In this document: positions 43,919-52,076 of the stretch, piece by piece
How positions within the stretch are numbered: position 1 is the first letter of the stretch
How the letters are laid out: the number at the start of each line of letters is the position of its first letter
NCBI GenBank assembly: GCA_934394435.1
Contig: CAKRRN010000012.1
Location: 1-57,252 of the forward strand
Source: an uncultured Bacteroidaceae bacterium
GTDB lineage: Bacteria; Bacteroidota; Bacteroidia; Bacteroidales; Bacteroidaceae
DNA length: 57,252 nt
Direction: 5' to 3'
Notes under the pieces: model-generated
Databases searched by the model: none
The model's input: only the letters and a program-made list of their open reading frames with translations
What the model was told of the DNA's origin: nothing
Translations under genes and position numbers: made by a program

Positions 43919-44911
43919 TTACGAAAGTAAAAGGGAACGTACTTCCTCTATAATTGCAAACAAATCCGTCAGAGTTTCTGCCCGCAGCATACGTATGCGT
44001 GTCTCACGAAAATCGGGAATACCTTTAAAGATTGGCGTAGAAGCCAAATGGCGACGTACATGCAAAATGCCTCTGTACTCACCAATACGCTCCACAGACT
44101 CCATTGCCTGACGTTTAAGTATGTCTATCTTCTCATTCAACGACAAGGGAGCCTCTGGATGCAGGATATCGTGAAACACCCAGGGACGACCAAAGGTGGC
44201 ACGTCCTATCATCACGGCATCCACGCCATAGCGTGCAAATGCCTCATATGCCTGCTGAGGGGTACTGATATCCCCATTACCAATAACAGGAATATGCATC
44301 TGCGGATGATTTTTCACCTGACCTATGAGCGTCCAATCTGCCTCACCCGTATACATCTGTGCTCGCGTACGACCATGCAATGTTAAAGCCTGTATGCCAC
44401 AATCTTGCAGACGTAGAGCCAAATCCACGACAAATGGCGTACCGTCTGACAAATAGAGTGACGAGTCATCCCACCCCAATCGTGTTTTTACCGTAACAGG
44501 TGTATCTGGCACTGCCTCCACCACAGCTTTCGTGACAGCAAGTAACTGAGGCACATCCCGAAGCATTCCGCTGCCAGCCCCACGTCCTGCCACTTTCTTC
44601 ACAGGACATCCGAAATTGATATCAAGCACATCAGGATGAGCTTGTTCTACAACGATACGTGCAGCCTGTGCCATAGCCTCAACATCCTTGCCATATATCT
44701 GTATGGCCACAGGACGCTCTTCTTCGCAAACGACCAACTTTTCCAGACTTCGATTTACCATACGCACTAAAGCGTCGCTGGATACGAATTCTGAATACAC
44801 CATAGAAGCCCCCATCTGCCTGCACAGTAAGCGAAAACCGATATCTGTGACGTCCTCCATAGGGGCAAGCAGGAGAGGACGTTCCCCCAAGTCCACATTG
44901 CCTATTCTCAT
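43919..44911 (-). CDS. dusB: tRNA-dihydrouridine synthase
   Basis: This 330-residue FMN-dependent enzyme reduces uridine to dihydrouridine in tRNA. It begins with LGERPLLLAPMEDVTDIGFRLLC. It has VQIYGKD-type IQIYGKDVEAMA, DINFGCPVKKVAGRGAGS (catalytic Cys in NFGCP), VKTRLGWDDSS and IPVIGNGDI. It overlaps sufE by 4 bp (ATGA). Among Dus groups, the length and motifs fit DusB best. Confidence 0.93.
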   Translation of the reverse strand: MRIGNVDLGERPLLLAPMEDVTDIGFRLLCRQMGASMVYSEFVSSDALVRMVNRSLEKLVVCEEERPVAIQIYGKDVEAMAQAARIVVEQAHPDVLDINFGCPVKKVAGRGAGSGMLRDVPQLLAVTKAVVEAVPDTPVTVKTRLGWDDSSLYLSDGTPFVVDLALRLQDCGIQALTLHGRTRAQMYTGEADWTLIGQVKNHPQMHIPVIGNGDISTPQQAYEAFARYGVDAVMIGRATFGRPWVFHDILHPEAPLSLNEKIDILKRQAMESVERIGEYRGILHVRRHLASTPIFKGIPDFRETRIRMLRAETLTDLFAIIEEVRSLLLS

Positions 44912-45342
44912 TTCTCTGCCTCAGCCTTGGCTTGAAATGCCAAAGCATAAAGTTTCATCTGTTTGAGCATTGCCAAAAGTCCATTGCTACGAGTGGGAGA
45001 CAGATGCTCGCGCAGACCTATTCGTTCAATGAAATAAAGGTCTGCAGACAATATCTCCGCAGGAGTATGGTCTGAAAGCACCCGTATCAACAAAGCCACG
45101 ATGCCTTTAACAATAAGCGCGTCGCTCTCTGCTTGGAAATGAAGTAATCCGTTCTGCATATCCGCCTGTAGCCACACCCTACTCTGACATCCGTCTATCA
45201 GATTCTGTTCTGTTTTGTACTTTTCATCCAAGGGTGGTTGGTCGTTACCAAGATCAATCAACATCTGATAACGGTCCATCCAATCATCAAAATCAGAAAA
45301 CTCTTCTACTATCTCGTCTTGTATCTCGTTTATTGTCTTCAT
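44908..45342 (-). CDS. sufE: SufE-family sulfur acceptor protein
   Basis: This 144-residue protein accepts persulfide from a cysteine desulfurase for Fe-S cluster assembly. The active-site Cys is in NLIDGCQSRVWL, close to residue 52. GIVALLIRVLSDHTPAEIL and LREHLSPTRSNGLLAML are family-typical. It sits between the glutaminyl cyclase and dusB, overlapping both by 4 bp. No suf structural genes are nearby. Confidence 0.93.
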   Translation of the reverse strand: MKTINEIQDEIVEEFSDFDDWMDRYQMLIDLGNDQPPLDEKYKTEQNLIDGCQSRVWLQADMQNGLLHFQAESDALIVKGIVALLIRVLSDHTPAEILSADLYFIERIGLREHLSPTRSNGLLAMLKQMKLYALAFQAKAEAEK

Positions 45343-46349
45343 TCTTCTGCATTATCATTATAAATCAGTTGTACCAAAGTTTGCCCGACCGCCTGCATCA
45401 CCTGTGGGTCTATGTTCTCTGGAGTATCATTAACTGTATGCCATGTGGGACCGAAACTACTTGGTCCATCTGTAAAGTAAGGCACGATATCCAAGCATGG
45501 AACCCGCGCGATACGATTCACGTTTACATGATCATCCACCAGATAGCCCCCATCTTTCAATGGGAAATATTGCCCATATCCCAACTGGGCAGCCAAATGC
45601 CACACCAACTGCACCACAGGCTCTGCATATTGTCTGCTTACTTGTTCGAACGCAAAGGTAGAGCCCCTTCCGCCGACCATATCAAGCAACACACCATAAC
45701 GAGCCTTATAACCTCGTTCTTGAGCCTTCTGTGCCCAATATTGCGAACCCAGACACCATGTATCCCGTCCGTCCTCTGGGTCTTCTGCCCATTCAGGTGT
45801 ACCTGCATCTTCTGCGTCAAAACATACAAAATCTACACCAGTCTTAATGGGTTGAGTCTGAAGCAAACGACATATTTCGAGCATGACAGCCACTCCACTG
45901 GCTCCGTCATTAGCCGCAGGCACAGGTTTCTTATGATTACTTTCATCAGGGTCATTGTCTGCCCATGGACGACTATCCCAATGCGCACACAACAGTATTC
46001 GATCAAGATTCTCAGGATTGACACTTGCCACAATGTTGCGTGCAGGCAACTGCGAACCGTCATAGAGGGTCACGGTGCATTTCTGCTCACTTACCTGTGC
46101 ACCGTATCGCCTAAAGCATTCCACAATATAGTTACCACATTGCAGTGCTGCCTCCGTACCCATTACGCGCGGCCCGAAACTGCACTGGGTTTGAATATGA
46201 CCCATGGCACTATCTGCTTGGAATGTAGGACAAGGAGCCAAAGCTATCGTATCGGCATCACTTTTGCTCCGTTTGGAATGTCCACCGCATGAGGACAGAA
46301 CCAATATAAAAGTCAGAGCTACTGACACAAAAAACAAATTACTTTTCAT
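45339..46349 (-). CDS. M28-family lipoprotein, glutaminyl-peptide cyclotransferase type
   Basis: This 336-residue lipoprotein has signal MKSNLFFVSVALTFILVLSS with acylated Cys21. The M28 zinc fold is visible as LLCAHWDSRPWAD (H123, D125), PAANDGASGVAV (D148), FDAEDAG (E180) and VDDHVNVNR. The motif set resembles bacterial type II glutaminyl cyclases such as that of Porphyromonas, which form pyroglutamate at the N-termini of exported proteins; an aminopeptidase is the alternative. It starts 49 bp downstream of the C26-M19 gene. Confidence 0.85.
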   Translation of the reverse strand: MKSNLFFVSVALTFILVLSSCGGHSKRSKSDADTIALAPCPTFQADSAMGHIQTQCSFGPRVMGTEAALQCGNYIVECFRRYGAQVSEQKCTVTLYDGSQLPARNIVASVNPENLDRILLCAHWDSRPWADNDPDESNHKKPVPAANDGASGVAVMLEICRLLQTQPIKTGVDFVCFDAEDAGTPEWAEDPEDGRDTWCLGSQYWAQKAQERGYKARYGVLLDMVGGRGSTFAFEQVSRQYAEPVVQLVWHLAAQLGYGQYFPLKDGGYLVDDHVNVNRIARVPCLDIVPYFTDGPSSFGPTWHTVNDTPENIDPQVMQAVGQTLVQLIYNDNAEE

Positions 46350-46398
46350 CTCTGATAATTGTTATTCCTTATTCTTATTTTCTCATCAAGAAACAATG

Positions 46399-48183
46399 TC
46401 ATCTTTGGGCAGCATCCTGCACCTGTTGCATGACACGCAGGAAGTTTCCGCCCCAAATGCCTTGCAAATCCTGCTCTGTATAGCGACGACGGAGTAGCTC
46501 ACGTGTAAAGCCAATCAGTTCCGAAGCATCCTTCAGCCCACATACACCACCATCTCCATCAAAATCGGTACCGATGCCCACATGTTCAATACCCATCACC
46601 TCTATCATATGATGTAAATGACTTAAAGCATCCAATATGGTGGCTTCACCCTCCGCGCGGAGAAATCCATGATACAAAGTCACTTGAGCCACACCTCCCT
46701 TACGGGCAAGAGCTTTCATCTGCTCGTCTGTCAGATTGCGCGGGTGTGAACAAAGAGCTTTCGCGCTACTGTGACTACACACAACAGGTAGCGCACTTGC
46801 CTCTAAGGCATCATAAAATGAGGACTCCGCAGCATGGCTCAAGTCCACCATCATGCCCAAAGCATTCATTCGCTCAACAACCTCCTGTCCGAAATGGCTT
46901 AACCCTCCATGCTCAGCAGTTCCACGTGCCGAATCGCAAATATCATTATCGCCATTATGGCAAAGAGTCATATATACGACACCCATCTTTCTAAAGTGGT
47001 CGAGCAAATCCAAATCATGCCCTATGGCATAGCCATTCTCAATGCCTCGCATAATAGCTTTTAACCCCTGCCTTTTCAGTTGCAAAAGATCATTGGGTGT
47101 ATAGGCCAAACGAACCAGATTCTCATTAGCCTTTGTCATGGCTGCAATCTGATCCAGTTTCTTCTGTGCCAAAGCTGTTGCCTGACGATTACCTTCCGCA
47201 TCACGTTCTCCCTGTGGAATATAGGCTACCATAATGGTGGCATCCAACCGTCCGTCTGTCATCTTCGGCAAATCAACCAGTACGCGATTGGTACGCGAAA
47301 TGAACATACGATTTATATCGTTCTGGTCATCAGAGAAAAACATGGGGGTATCACAATGACTATCCAACGTCACAAGCTGGTCATGTGCCTCCTTTGTACG
47401 ACGGTACAATTCCGCCTCGCTTACTATCCATTCAAAGAGAGCATGCATAGCAGATGAGTCTTTTCTTCTCGCAAAAGCCTCTGGATGCCACTGAACACCC
47501 AATATAGGTTTAAACTCAGTACTTTCCACAGCCTCAATAATCCCGTCACAAGAGAAGGCAACTGGCCTTAACAGGCTTCCAGTCTCGCTTACTGCCTGGT
47601 GATGGAATGAATTGACAGCCAAGCTATCTGCTTGCACAATTCTATGGAGCATACTACCCTGCTCCATCCTTACCGTATGTGAAACTGCATCCCGTGGCAT
47701 TTCTTGACTATGCTTCAGCAATTCGCCTTTCGCGTGCTGAGTATAGATATCTTGATAAACCTTACCACCCAATGCAACAGTCATCACCTGCGCTCCACGG
47801 CATATACCCAACATGGGTATCTGACGATGATATGCCTGACGTACAAGCCACAGTTCTTGAGCATCACGTTCAGGGCATACTCCATGCAGAGCTGGTATTG
47901 GTTGCTCACCCATAACCAAAGGGTTGATATCACCACCTCCCGAAAACAGCAAAGCATCCACACGATCCAGTGTTTCAGAAAGCATCTGCAAGAGAGAATC
48001 TTCAAACAAGGGATTATGATCCTCCTCTGCTCCCTCCGTCACCTCATATGGAGGAATCACTAAAGGCACCCCACCTGCTTGCAATACAGACTGATAATAG
48101 GCTTGCGCCAGCTCACAGCCTTTATCACCGAAATTCCCCGTGATACCTATTACTGGACGGCGTCCGTGACACGTTCGAGCCAT
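46399..48183 (-). CDS. Fusion of C26 glutamine amidotransferase-like and M19 dipeptidase
   Basis: This 594-residue protein has two domains. Residues about 10-255 form a class I amidotransferase-like peptidase C26 (PuuD-like gamma-glutamyl hydrolase), with nucleophile Cys128 in GICRGAQ and the dyad His233-Glu235 in VQWHPEAF. From about 265 on it is a membrane dipeptidase-type M19 domain, with the zinc motif HCD at 276-278 (TLDSHCDTP), VVCSHSSAKALC and GIGTDFDGDG. There is no signal peptide, so it should be cytoplasmic. It could degrade gamma-glutamyl peptides and then the dipeptide. Its ATG overlaps the Lrp stop by one base. Confidence 0.9.
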   Translation of the reverse strand: MARTCHGRRPVIGITGNFGDKGCELAQAYYQSVLQAGGVPLVIPPYEVTEGAEEDHNPLFEDSLLQMLSETLDRVDALLFSGGGDINPLVMGEQPIPALHGVCPERDAQELWLVRQAYHRQIPMLGICRGAQVMTVALGGKVYQDIYTQHAKGELLKHSQEMPRDAVSHTVRMEQGSMLHRIVQADSLAVNSFHHQAVSETGSLLRPVAFSCDGIIEAVESTEFKPILGVQWHPEAFARRKDSSAMHALFEWIVSEAELYRRTKEAHDQLVTLDSHCDTPMFFSDDQNDINRMFISRTNRVLVDLPKMTDGRLDATIMVAYIPQGERDAEGNRQATALAQKKLDQIAAMTKANENLVRLAYTPNDLLQLKRQGLKAIMRGIENGYAIGHDLDLLDHFRKMGVVYMTLCHNGDNDICDSARGTAEHGGLSHFGQEVVERMNALGMMVDLSHAAESSFYDALEASALPVVCSHSSAKALCSHPRNLTDEQMKALARKGGVAQVTLYHGFLRAEGEATILDALSHLHHMIEVMGIEHVGIGTDFDGDGGVCGLKDASELIGFTRELLRRRYTEQDLQGIWGGNFLRVMQQVQDAAQR

Positions 48184-48680
48184 TATTCATCAAAATTGAC
48201 AGTGGGTACAGTTTCCTGTTGCTGAGGACCAATCGGTACCTCCTTGCGTATGCTCTGCTTTAGGGATATCAAAGTCTCCGTGGCAATCACCCCAGGAATT
48301 TCCTGCAAACAGTCATTAAGTAATTCCATCAGATGTGCATTATCGCGGGCATAGAGCTTTATCAGCATCGTGTAAGGTCCCGTAGTAAAATGGCATTCTA
48401 CAATCTCTGGTATTTTTTGGAATTCTGCCACTACCTTCTTGTACATAGAACCACGTTCAAGGGTAATTCCAACATAAGTACATGTGTTATACCCCAAGCT
48501 TACAGGATTTACATGAAAGCCCGAACCCACTATCACTCCCATATCTATCAGACGCTGTACACGCTGATGAATGGCAGCACGACTTACACCACATTCCGCT
48601 GCCACATCCTTAAAGGGCAGACGTGCATTGGCAGAGATGATACCCAGTATCTTCTTGTCCAGATTGTCAATTTTCTCCAT
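48183..48680 (-). CDS. Lrp/AsnC-family transcriptional regulator
   Basis: This 165-residue regulator has an N-terminal winged helix-turn-helix (LDKKILGIISANARLPFKDVAAECGVSRAAIHQRVQRL) and a C-terminal RAM/AsnC ligand-binding domain (VGITLERGSMYKKVV, VECHFTTGPYTMLIKLY). Members sense amino acids. It is the first gene of a run with the C26-M19, glutaminyl-cyclase, sufE and dusB genes, overlapping the next start by one base, and so may respond to released amino acids. Promoter TAATTTTG is upstream. Confidence 0.93.
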   Translation of the reverse strand: MEKIDNLDKKILGIISANARLPFKDVAAECGVSRAAIHQRVQRLIDMGVIVGSGFHVNPVSLGYNTCTYVGITLERGSMYKKVVAEFQKIPEIVECHFTTGPYTMLIKLYARDNAHLMELLNDCLQEIPGVIATETLISLKQSIRKEVPIGPQQQETVPTVNFDE

Positions 48681-48716
48681 ATTCTAATAATGGACTATTT
48701 TAATATAGTTTGATAG

Positions 48717-48724
48717 CAAAATTA
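48717..48724 (-). promoter_or_regulatory. Promoter -7 element TAATTTTG for the lrp-type operon
   Basis: CAAAATTA on plus reads TAATTTTG on minus, 37 bp before the ATG at 48680. It is probably the only promoter for the run down to dusB. Confidence 0.6.
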
Positions 48725-48761
48725 TACATTTTATTCGTTTTACGCCACCATTTGGGCATAA

Positions 48762-48796
48762 AAAAAGACACCAAACCTTTAATTTGGTGTCTTTTT
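48762..48796 (-). terminator. Terminator of the FKBP operon
   Basis: AAAAAGACACCAAA at 48762-48775 pairs with TTTGGTGTCTTTTT at 48783-48796. On the minus strand it ends in a seven-T run, 23 bp beyond the last FKBP gene. Confidence 0.9.
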
Positions 48797-48818
48797 GATA
48801 ATTTTCCTATTTAAGAAA

Positions 48819-49724
48819 TCACTTCACTATCTCATGCAGTTCTACTGTAAACACCAAACATGAGAATGGAGGAATTTTCTGCTGTTCGCGGTCTCCATAT
48901 GCCAACTGCTGTGGAATGTAGAGCTCCCACTTACTGCCCACAGGCATCAGACAGAGTGCTTCTGTCCACCCTGGAATAACTTGGTTGACGGGGAATGTGG
49001 TTGCTTTGCCGCGCTTATAGCTACTATCAAACACGGTTCCATCTATCAAGCGTCCCTCGTAATCAACCTTCACACGGTCAGTAGCCTGAGGCTTGTCACC
49101 TGTACCCATGGTGATAACCTTATACTGTAGTCCGCTGGGAGTAGTTTGAACGCTATCCTTTTTCGCATTCAACTTAAGGAATTCCTCGCCTGCCACACGA
49201 TTAGCACCATACTTCTTCTCCATTTTCGCCTTGTGATAATAGGCCATCTGCTTCTGTACGATAGCTTGAGCACTATCCATCGAATAAGAGTTGTCTGTGG
49301 GGAAGATTCCGTTCTGGAAACCTTTGAGGAACTTCTCATGATCAAGCGTCTGCACACTGTCATTGACCTGCTTATTAGCATTCGTCCACACCTGTGTCTC
49401 CACCTGCTCACGAATTTCCACACCTGCCAAACGTGCCTTTTCGCGTTTGTCTGCTTCGCTAAGTGTTGTTTGCTGGAATCCTTTTAGGAAGTCAACCATA
49501 TAGGTAGTATCAATTCCCATGCGCTGAACCAGATAATTCTTCAGTCCATTACTATTGGCCATTCCCAACAGATAACTGAATGTATCAATACGCACAGTAT
49601 CAACACGCTCCACTTGCTCCTTAGCAGCCTTTTTACTCTTGCGTTGTCCTTTCTTGGTTGCTGCAGATGCTCCTATACACAGCAACGCCAAAAGAGCCAA
49701 CAAGGCTATTTTAGTTTTCTTCAT
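48819..49724 (-). CDS. Exported FKBP-type peptidyl-prolyl isomerase
   Basis: This 301-residue protein has a signal peptide (MKKTKIALLALLALLCIGASA). A helical FKBP_N dimerisation region covers about 40-185, and an FKBP domain covers about 195-300 (PSGLQYKVITMGTG, VDYEGRLIDGTVFDSSYKRG, VIPGWTEALCLMPVGSKWEL, IPPFSCLVFTVELHEI). It is a periplasmic folding helper of the FkpA/Mip type. Two adjacent Met codons (49730, 49724) are possible starts. It is the third of three tandem paralogues. Confidence 0.92.
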   Translation of the reverse strand: MKKTKIALLALLALLCIGASAATKKGQRKSKKAAKEQVERVDTVRIDTFSYLLGMANSNGLKNYLVQRMGIDTTYMVDFLKGFQQTTLSEADKREKARLAGVEIREQVETQVWTNANKQVNDSVQTLDHEKFLKGFQNGIFPTDNSYSMDSAQAIVQKQMAYYHKAKMEKKYGANRVAGEEFLKLNAKKDSVQTTPSGLQYKVITMGTGDKPQATDRVKVDYEGRLIDGTVFDSSYKRGKATTFPVNQVIPGWTEALCLMPVGSKWELYIPQQLAYGDREQQKIPPFSCLVFTVELHEIVK

Positions 49725-49746
49725 TGTCATTATCCTGACAAAGATT

Positions 49747-50616
49747 TTACTTTTCTATGCTATGCAACTCAATCTTGAACACCAGTGCAGAGAAAGGCTT
49801 AATCATACCACGGTCCTGGCTTCCGTATGCCTGTTCCTGAGGAATATACACCTTCCATATTGAGCCTACAGGCATATGAGTCAACGCCTTTGTCCAACCG
49901 GGAATCACCTGCTTGCACATGAAGGTCGTAGCTTCTCCACGCTTGTAACTGCTATCGAATACAGAGTCATTGATCAGAGTTCCCTCATAGTCCACCTTCA
50001 CACGGTCGCTATCAGCAGGAACTGCGCCTGTACCTTCGGTAATCACCTCATAGTAGATGCCATCACCCAGAGTCTTGATACCAGCTTTCTTAGCAACATT
50101 TGCCATGAAGTCCTCACAAGCCTTCTTGTTCTCGCCATAACGCTCCAACATCTGCTTATCCTTCACTGCAGTCATCATATTCTCAGCAATCACAGCAGCA
50201 GAGTCCACACTCATCAGTCCACCCTTGCCTGTTGTACCAGCCACGAAACCAGCCATGAAATTCTTGAGACTTACAGTCTTGGTGCTGTCATCACCGTAAA
50301 TTTCATAATTAAGACCCTTAATCATCTGCTGGCTCACCTGCTGTCCGATTTGCAGACCAGCAAAGTAAGCAGCCTTCTTCTTGTCATCACCTGCGTTCAC
50401 GGCATCATTCAAGCCCTTCACAAATTCATCTATATAAGCTGTGTCCACATTCATGCGCTGTTCCAGATACTCCTTCAGTCCACGAGTCTGTGCCATACCA
50501 ACGGTATAGCTCAGAGTGTCAACATCAGTCTTCAGATCAGCCTTGGGAGTTCCATTTCCGCAAGAAGCCATGGCAGCAGCAATACCTGCTACAGCCAAAA
50601 TAGAAATCTTTTTCAT
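49747..50616 (-). CDS. Lipoprotein FKBP-type peptidyl-prolyl isomerase
   Basis: This 289-residue protein has signal MKKISILAVAGIAAAMASC with lipidated Cys19 followed by GNGTPK. It has an FKBP_N helical region (SYTVGMAQTRGLKEYLEQRM) and a C-terminal FKBP domain (VKVDYEGTLINDSVFDSSY, CKQVIPGWTKALTHMPVGS, IKPFSALVFKIELHSI). It would be membrane-anchored in the periplasm. It lies 22 bp upstream of the third paralogue and 33 bp after the first. Confidence 0.93.
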   Translation of the reverse strand: MKKISILAVAGIAAAMASCGNGTPKADLKTDVDTLSYTVGMAQTRGLKEYLEQRMNVDTAYIDEFVKGLNDAVNAGDDKKKAAYFAGLQIGQQVSQQMIKGLNYEIYGDDSTKTVSLKNFMAGFVAGTTGKGGLMSVDSAAVIAENMMTAVKDKQMLERYGENKKACEDFMANVAKKAGIKTLGDGIYYEVITEGTGAVPADSDRVKVDYEGTLINDSVFDSSYKRGEATTFMCKQVIPGWTKALTHMPVGSIWKVYIPQEQAYGSQDRGMIKPFSALVFKIELHSIEK

Positions 50617-50649
50617 TTTATTTTTATATAATATGTTGTTTATCCGTAA

Positions 50650-51237
50650 TTATTTCACACCAATAAGTTCCACGTCAAACACCAATGTGCTATATGGAGG
50701 AATAGAAGGACCGGCTCCCTGTTCACCATATCCCAGCAAATAAGGAATATAGAAGCGATATTTGTCACCCTCTGCCATTAGTTGCAATCCCTCTGTCCAG
50801 CCTGGTATCACTTGATTCAAGGCAAACTCGGCAGGCTGATTACGTTCGTACGAACTATCAAATACCTTACCCGACACCAGACGTCCTTCATAGTGACATA
50901 CCACTGTGTCCGTTGCCTTGGGGCTTTTGCCACCCTTCCCCTGAGAGAGCACCTCATACTGAAGTCCGCTCTTGGTTTGAGTCACACCTTCCTTCTTCGC
51001 ATTGGCTTCCAGAAAGACCTTACCTTCGGCAATAGCCTTTTCCGCCTGCTCCCTCTGCTTCTTCTGGAAATAGTCATTGAGTAACTCTTGCGCCTCACGA
51101 CTGGTCATGGCTGGAGTCTTGTCTGCCAACACATCGCTCACGCTCTGACTGAAGTCCTCCACAGAGAAATCCTCAATACCCATACTTTTGAGCTGCTGGG
51201 CAATGCCAAGTCCCAGTGCATAACTGATTTTATTCAT
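50650..51237 (-). CDS. Cytoplasmic FKBP-type peptidyl-prolyl isomerase
   Basis: This 195-residue protein has no signal peptide. It has a short FKBP_N region (MNKISYALGLGIAQQLKSMG, EAQELLNDYF) and a complete FKBP domain (VVCHYEGRLVSGKVFDSSY, NQVIPGWTEGLQLMAEGDKY, IPPYSTLVFDVELIGVK). It is the first of the three-gene operon, with TAATTTTG upstream, and it diverges from the sirtuin gene. Confidence 0.93.
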   Translation of the reverse strand: MNKISYALGLGIAQQLKSMGIEDFSVEDFSQSVSDVLADKTPAMTSREAQELLNDYFQKKQREQAEKAIAEGKVFLEANAKKEGVTQTKSGLQYEVLSQGKGGKSPKATDTVVCHYEGRLVSGKVFDSSYERNQPAEFALNQVIPGWTEGLQLMAEGDKYRFYIPYLLGYGEQGAGPSIPPYSTLVFDVELIGVK

Positions 51238-51267
51238 ACTATCTATCTATGTATATTATTAGACGCG

Positions 51268-51275
51268 CAAAATTA
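51268..51275 (-). promoter_or_regulatory. Promoter -7 element TAATTTTG for the FKBP operon
   Basis: CAAAATTA on plus reads TAATTTTG on minus, 31 bp before the ATG at 51237. It diverges from the sirtuin promoter at 51320. Confidence 0.65.
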
Positions 51276-51319
51276 CAATATTTTCTTTAACTCCCGCCCA
51301 AAGACGTTTCTTTTTTTCT

Positions 51320-51327
51320 TATTTTTG
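51320..51327 (+). promoter_or_regulatory. Promoter -7 element TATTTTTG for the sirtuin operon
   Basis: TATTTTTGCAT lies 25 bp before the ATG at 51352. An AAAGGAG Shine-Dalgarno-like sequence precedes that ATG, which is unusual in this window and fixes the start. Confidence 0.7.
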
Positions 51328-51351
51328 CATAAGTCTAACAAAAGGAGTATT

Positions 51352-52044
51352 ATGAGAATAGTTGTACTGACAGGTGCAGGCATGAGCGCCGAAAGTGGTA
51401 TCAGCACATTCCGAGATAACGGCGGACTGTGGGACAGATACAACGTAGAAGATGTGGCCACCCCAGAAGGATGGGAACGTAATCCACAACTGGTAACAGA
51501 ATTCTACAACACCCGACGTAAGGAGCTACTCAAAGCACAGCCATGTTTAGGACATAAAATCTTAGCTGAGCTGGAGAAAGAAGGGCATCAAATAGATATC
51601 ATCACGCAAAATGTAGATGACCTACACGAACGAGCAGGAAGCACACACGTCATCCACTTGCATGGAGAGCTGATGAAAGTGACCAGCAGCCGCAATCCGA
51701 ATGACCCAGAACAGATACGTACACTCACGCCAGACAACATTGAAGTACACATTGGTGATTTGGCTGCCGACGGTAGCCAGCTTCGTCCCTTCATCGTTTG
51801 GTTTGGAGAGGCAGTTCCGCAAATAGAGGTTGCCATGGATTTATGTGTCAAGGCAGACGCGATGGTCATCATAGGCACAAGCCTCAATGTGTATCCAGCC
51901 GCAGGGCTTACTCGGTACGTACCACGTAAAGCTCCCATCTATCTCATCGACCCCAAGCCCGTAAATTGGAATGCAGACAGACCTTTCAAGCACTTCATGA
52001 CAGGAGCAAGTCAGGGGATGGAAGAGCTCCGTAAACTCTTATAG
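51352..52044 (+). CDS. Sir2-family NAD-dependent protein deacylase without zinc cysteines
   Basis: This 230-residue sirtuin has TGAGMSAESGISTFRDNGGLW at residues 7-27, TQNVDDLH at about 85-92 and catalytic His104 in HLHG. GTSLNVYPAAGL and FIVWFGEAVP are also present. The YxxR pair at Tyr52 and Arg55 (FYNTRRKE) is the feature that marks SIRT5/CobB-like desuccinylases. The segment where the four zinc cysteines are expected has none. The frame extends back to 51088 inside the FKBP gene, but an SD at 51343 and the family start support 51352. It heads an operon with a nucleoside kinase and a Fur protein. Confidence 0.9.
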   Translation: MRIVVLTGAGMSAESGISTFRDNGGLWDRYNVEDVATPEGWERNPQLVTEFYNTRRKELLKAQPCLGHKILAELEKEGHQIDIITQNVDDLHERAGSTHVIHLHGELMKVTSSRNPNDPEQIRTLTPDNIEVHIGDLAADGSQLRPFIVWFGEAVPQIEVAMDLCVKADAMVIIGTSLNVYPAAGLTRYVPRKAPIYLIDPKPVNWNADRPFKHFMTGASQGMEELRKLL

Positions 52045-52076
52045 TCAATCACAACACGCACAATCATACAAGCAAG

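Noticed and set aside
45234..46292. 352-aa ORF antisense to the glutaminyl-cyclase-type gene
   Set aside because: The opposite strand encodes a clear M28 lipoprotein with zinc motifs. The antisense frame has no recognisable content.
51088..51351. N-terminal extension of the sirtuin
   Set aside because: It runs antisense to the first FKBP gene and past the sirtuin's own promoter. An SD sequence precedes 51352.
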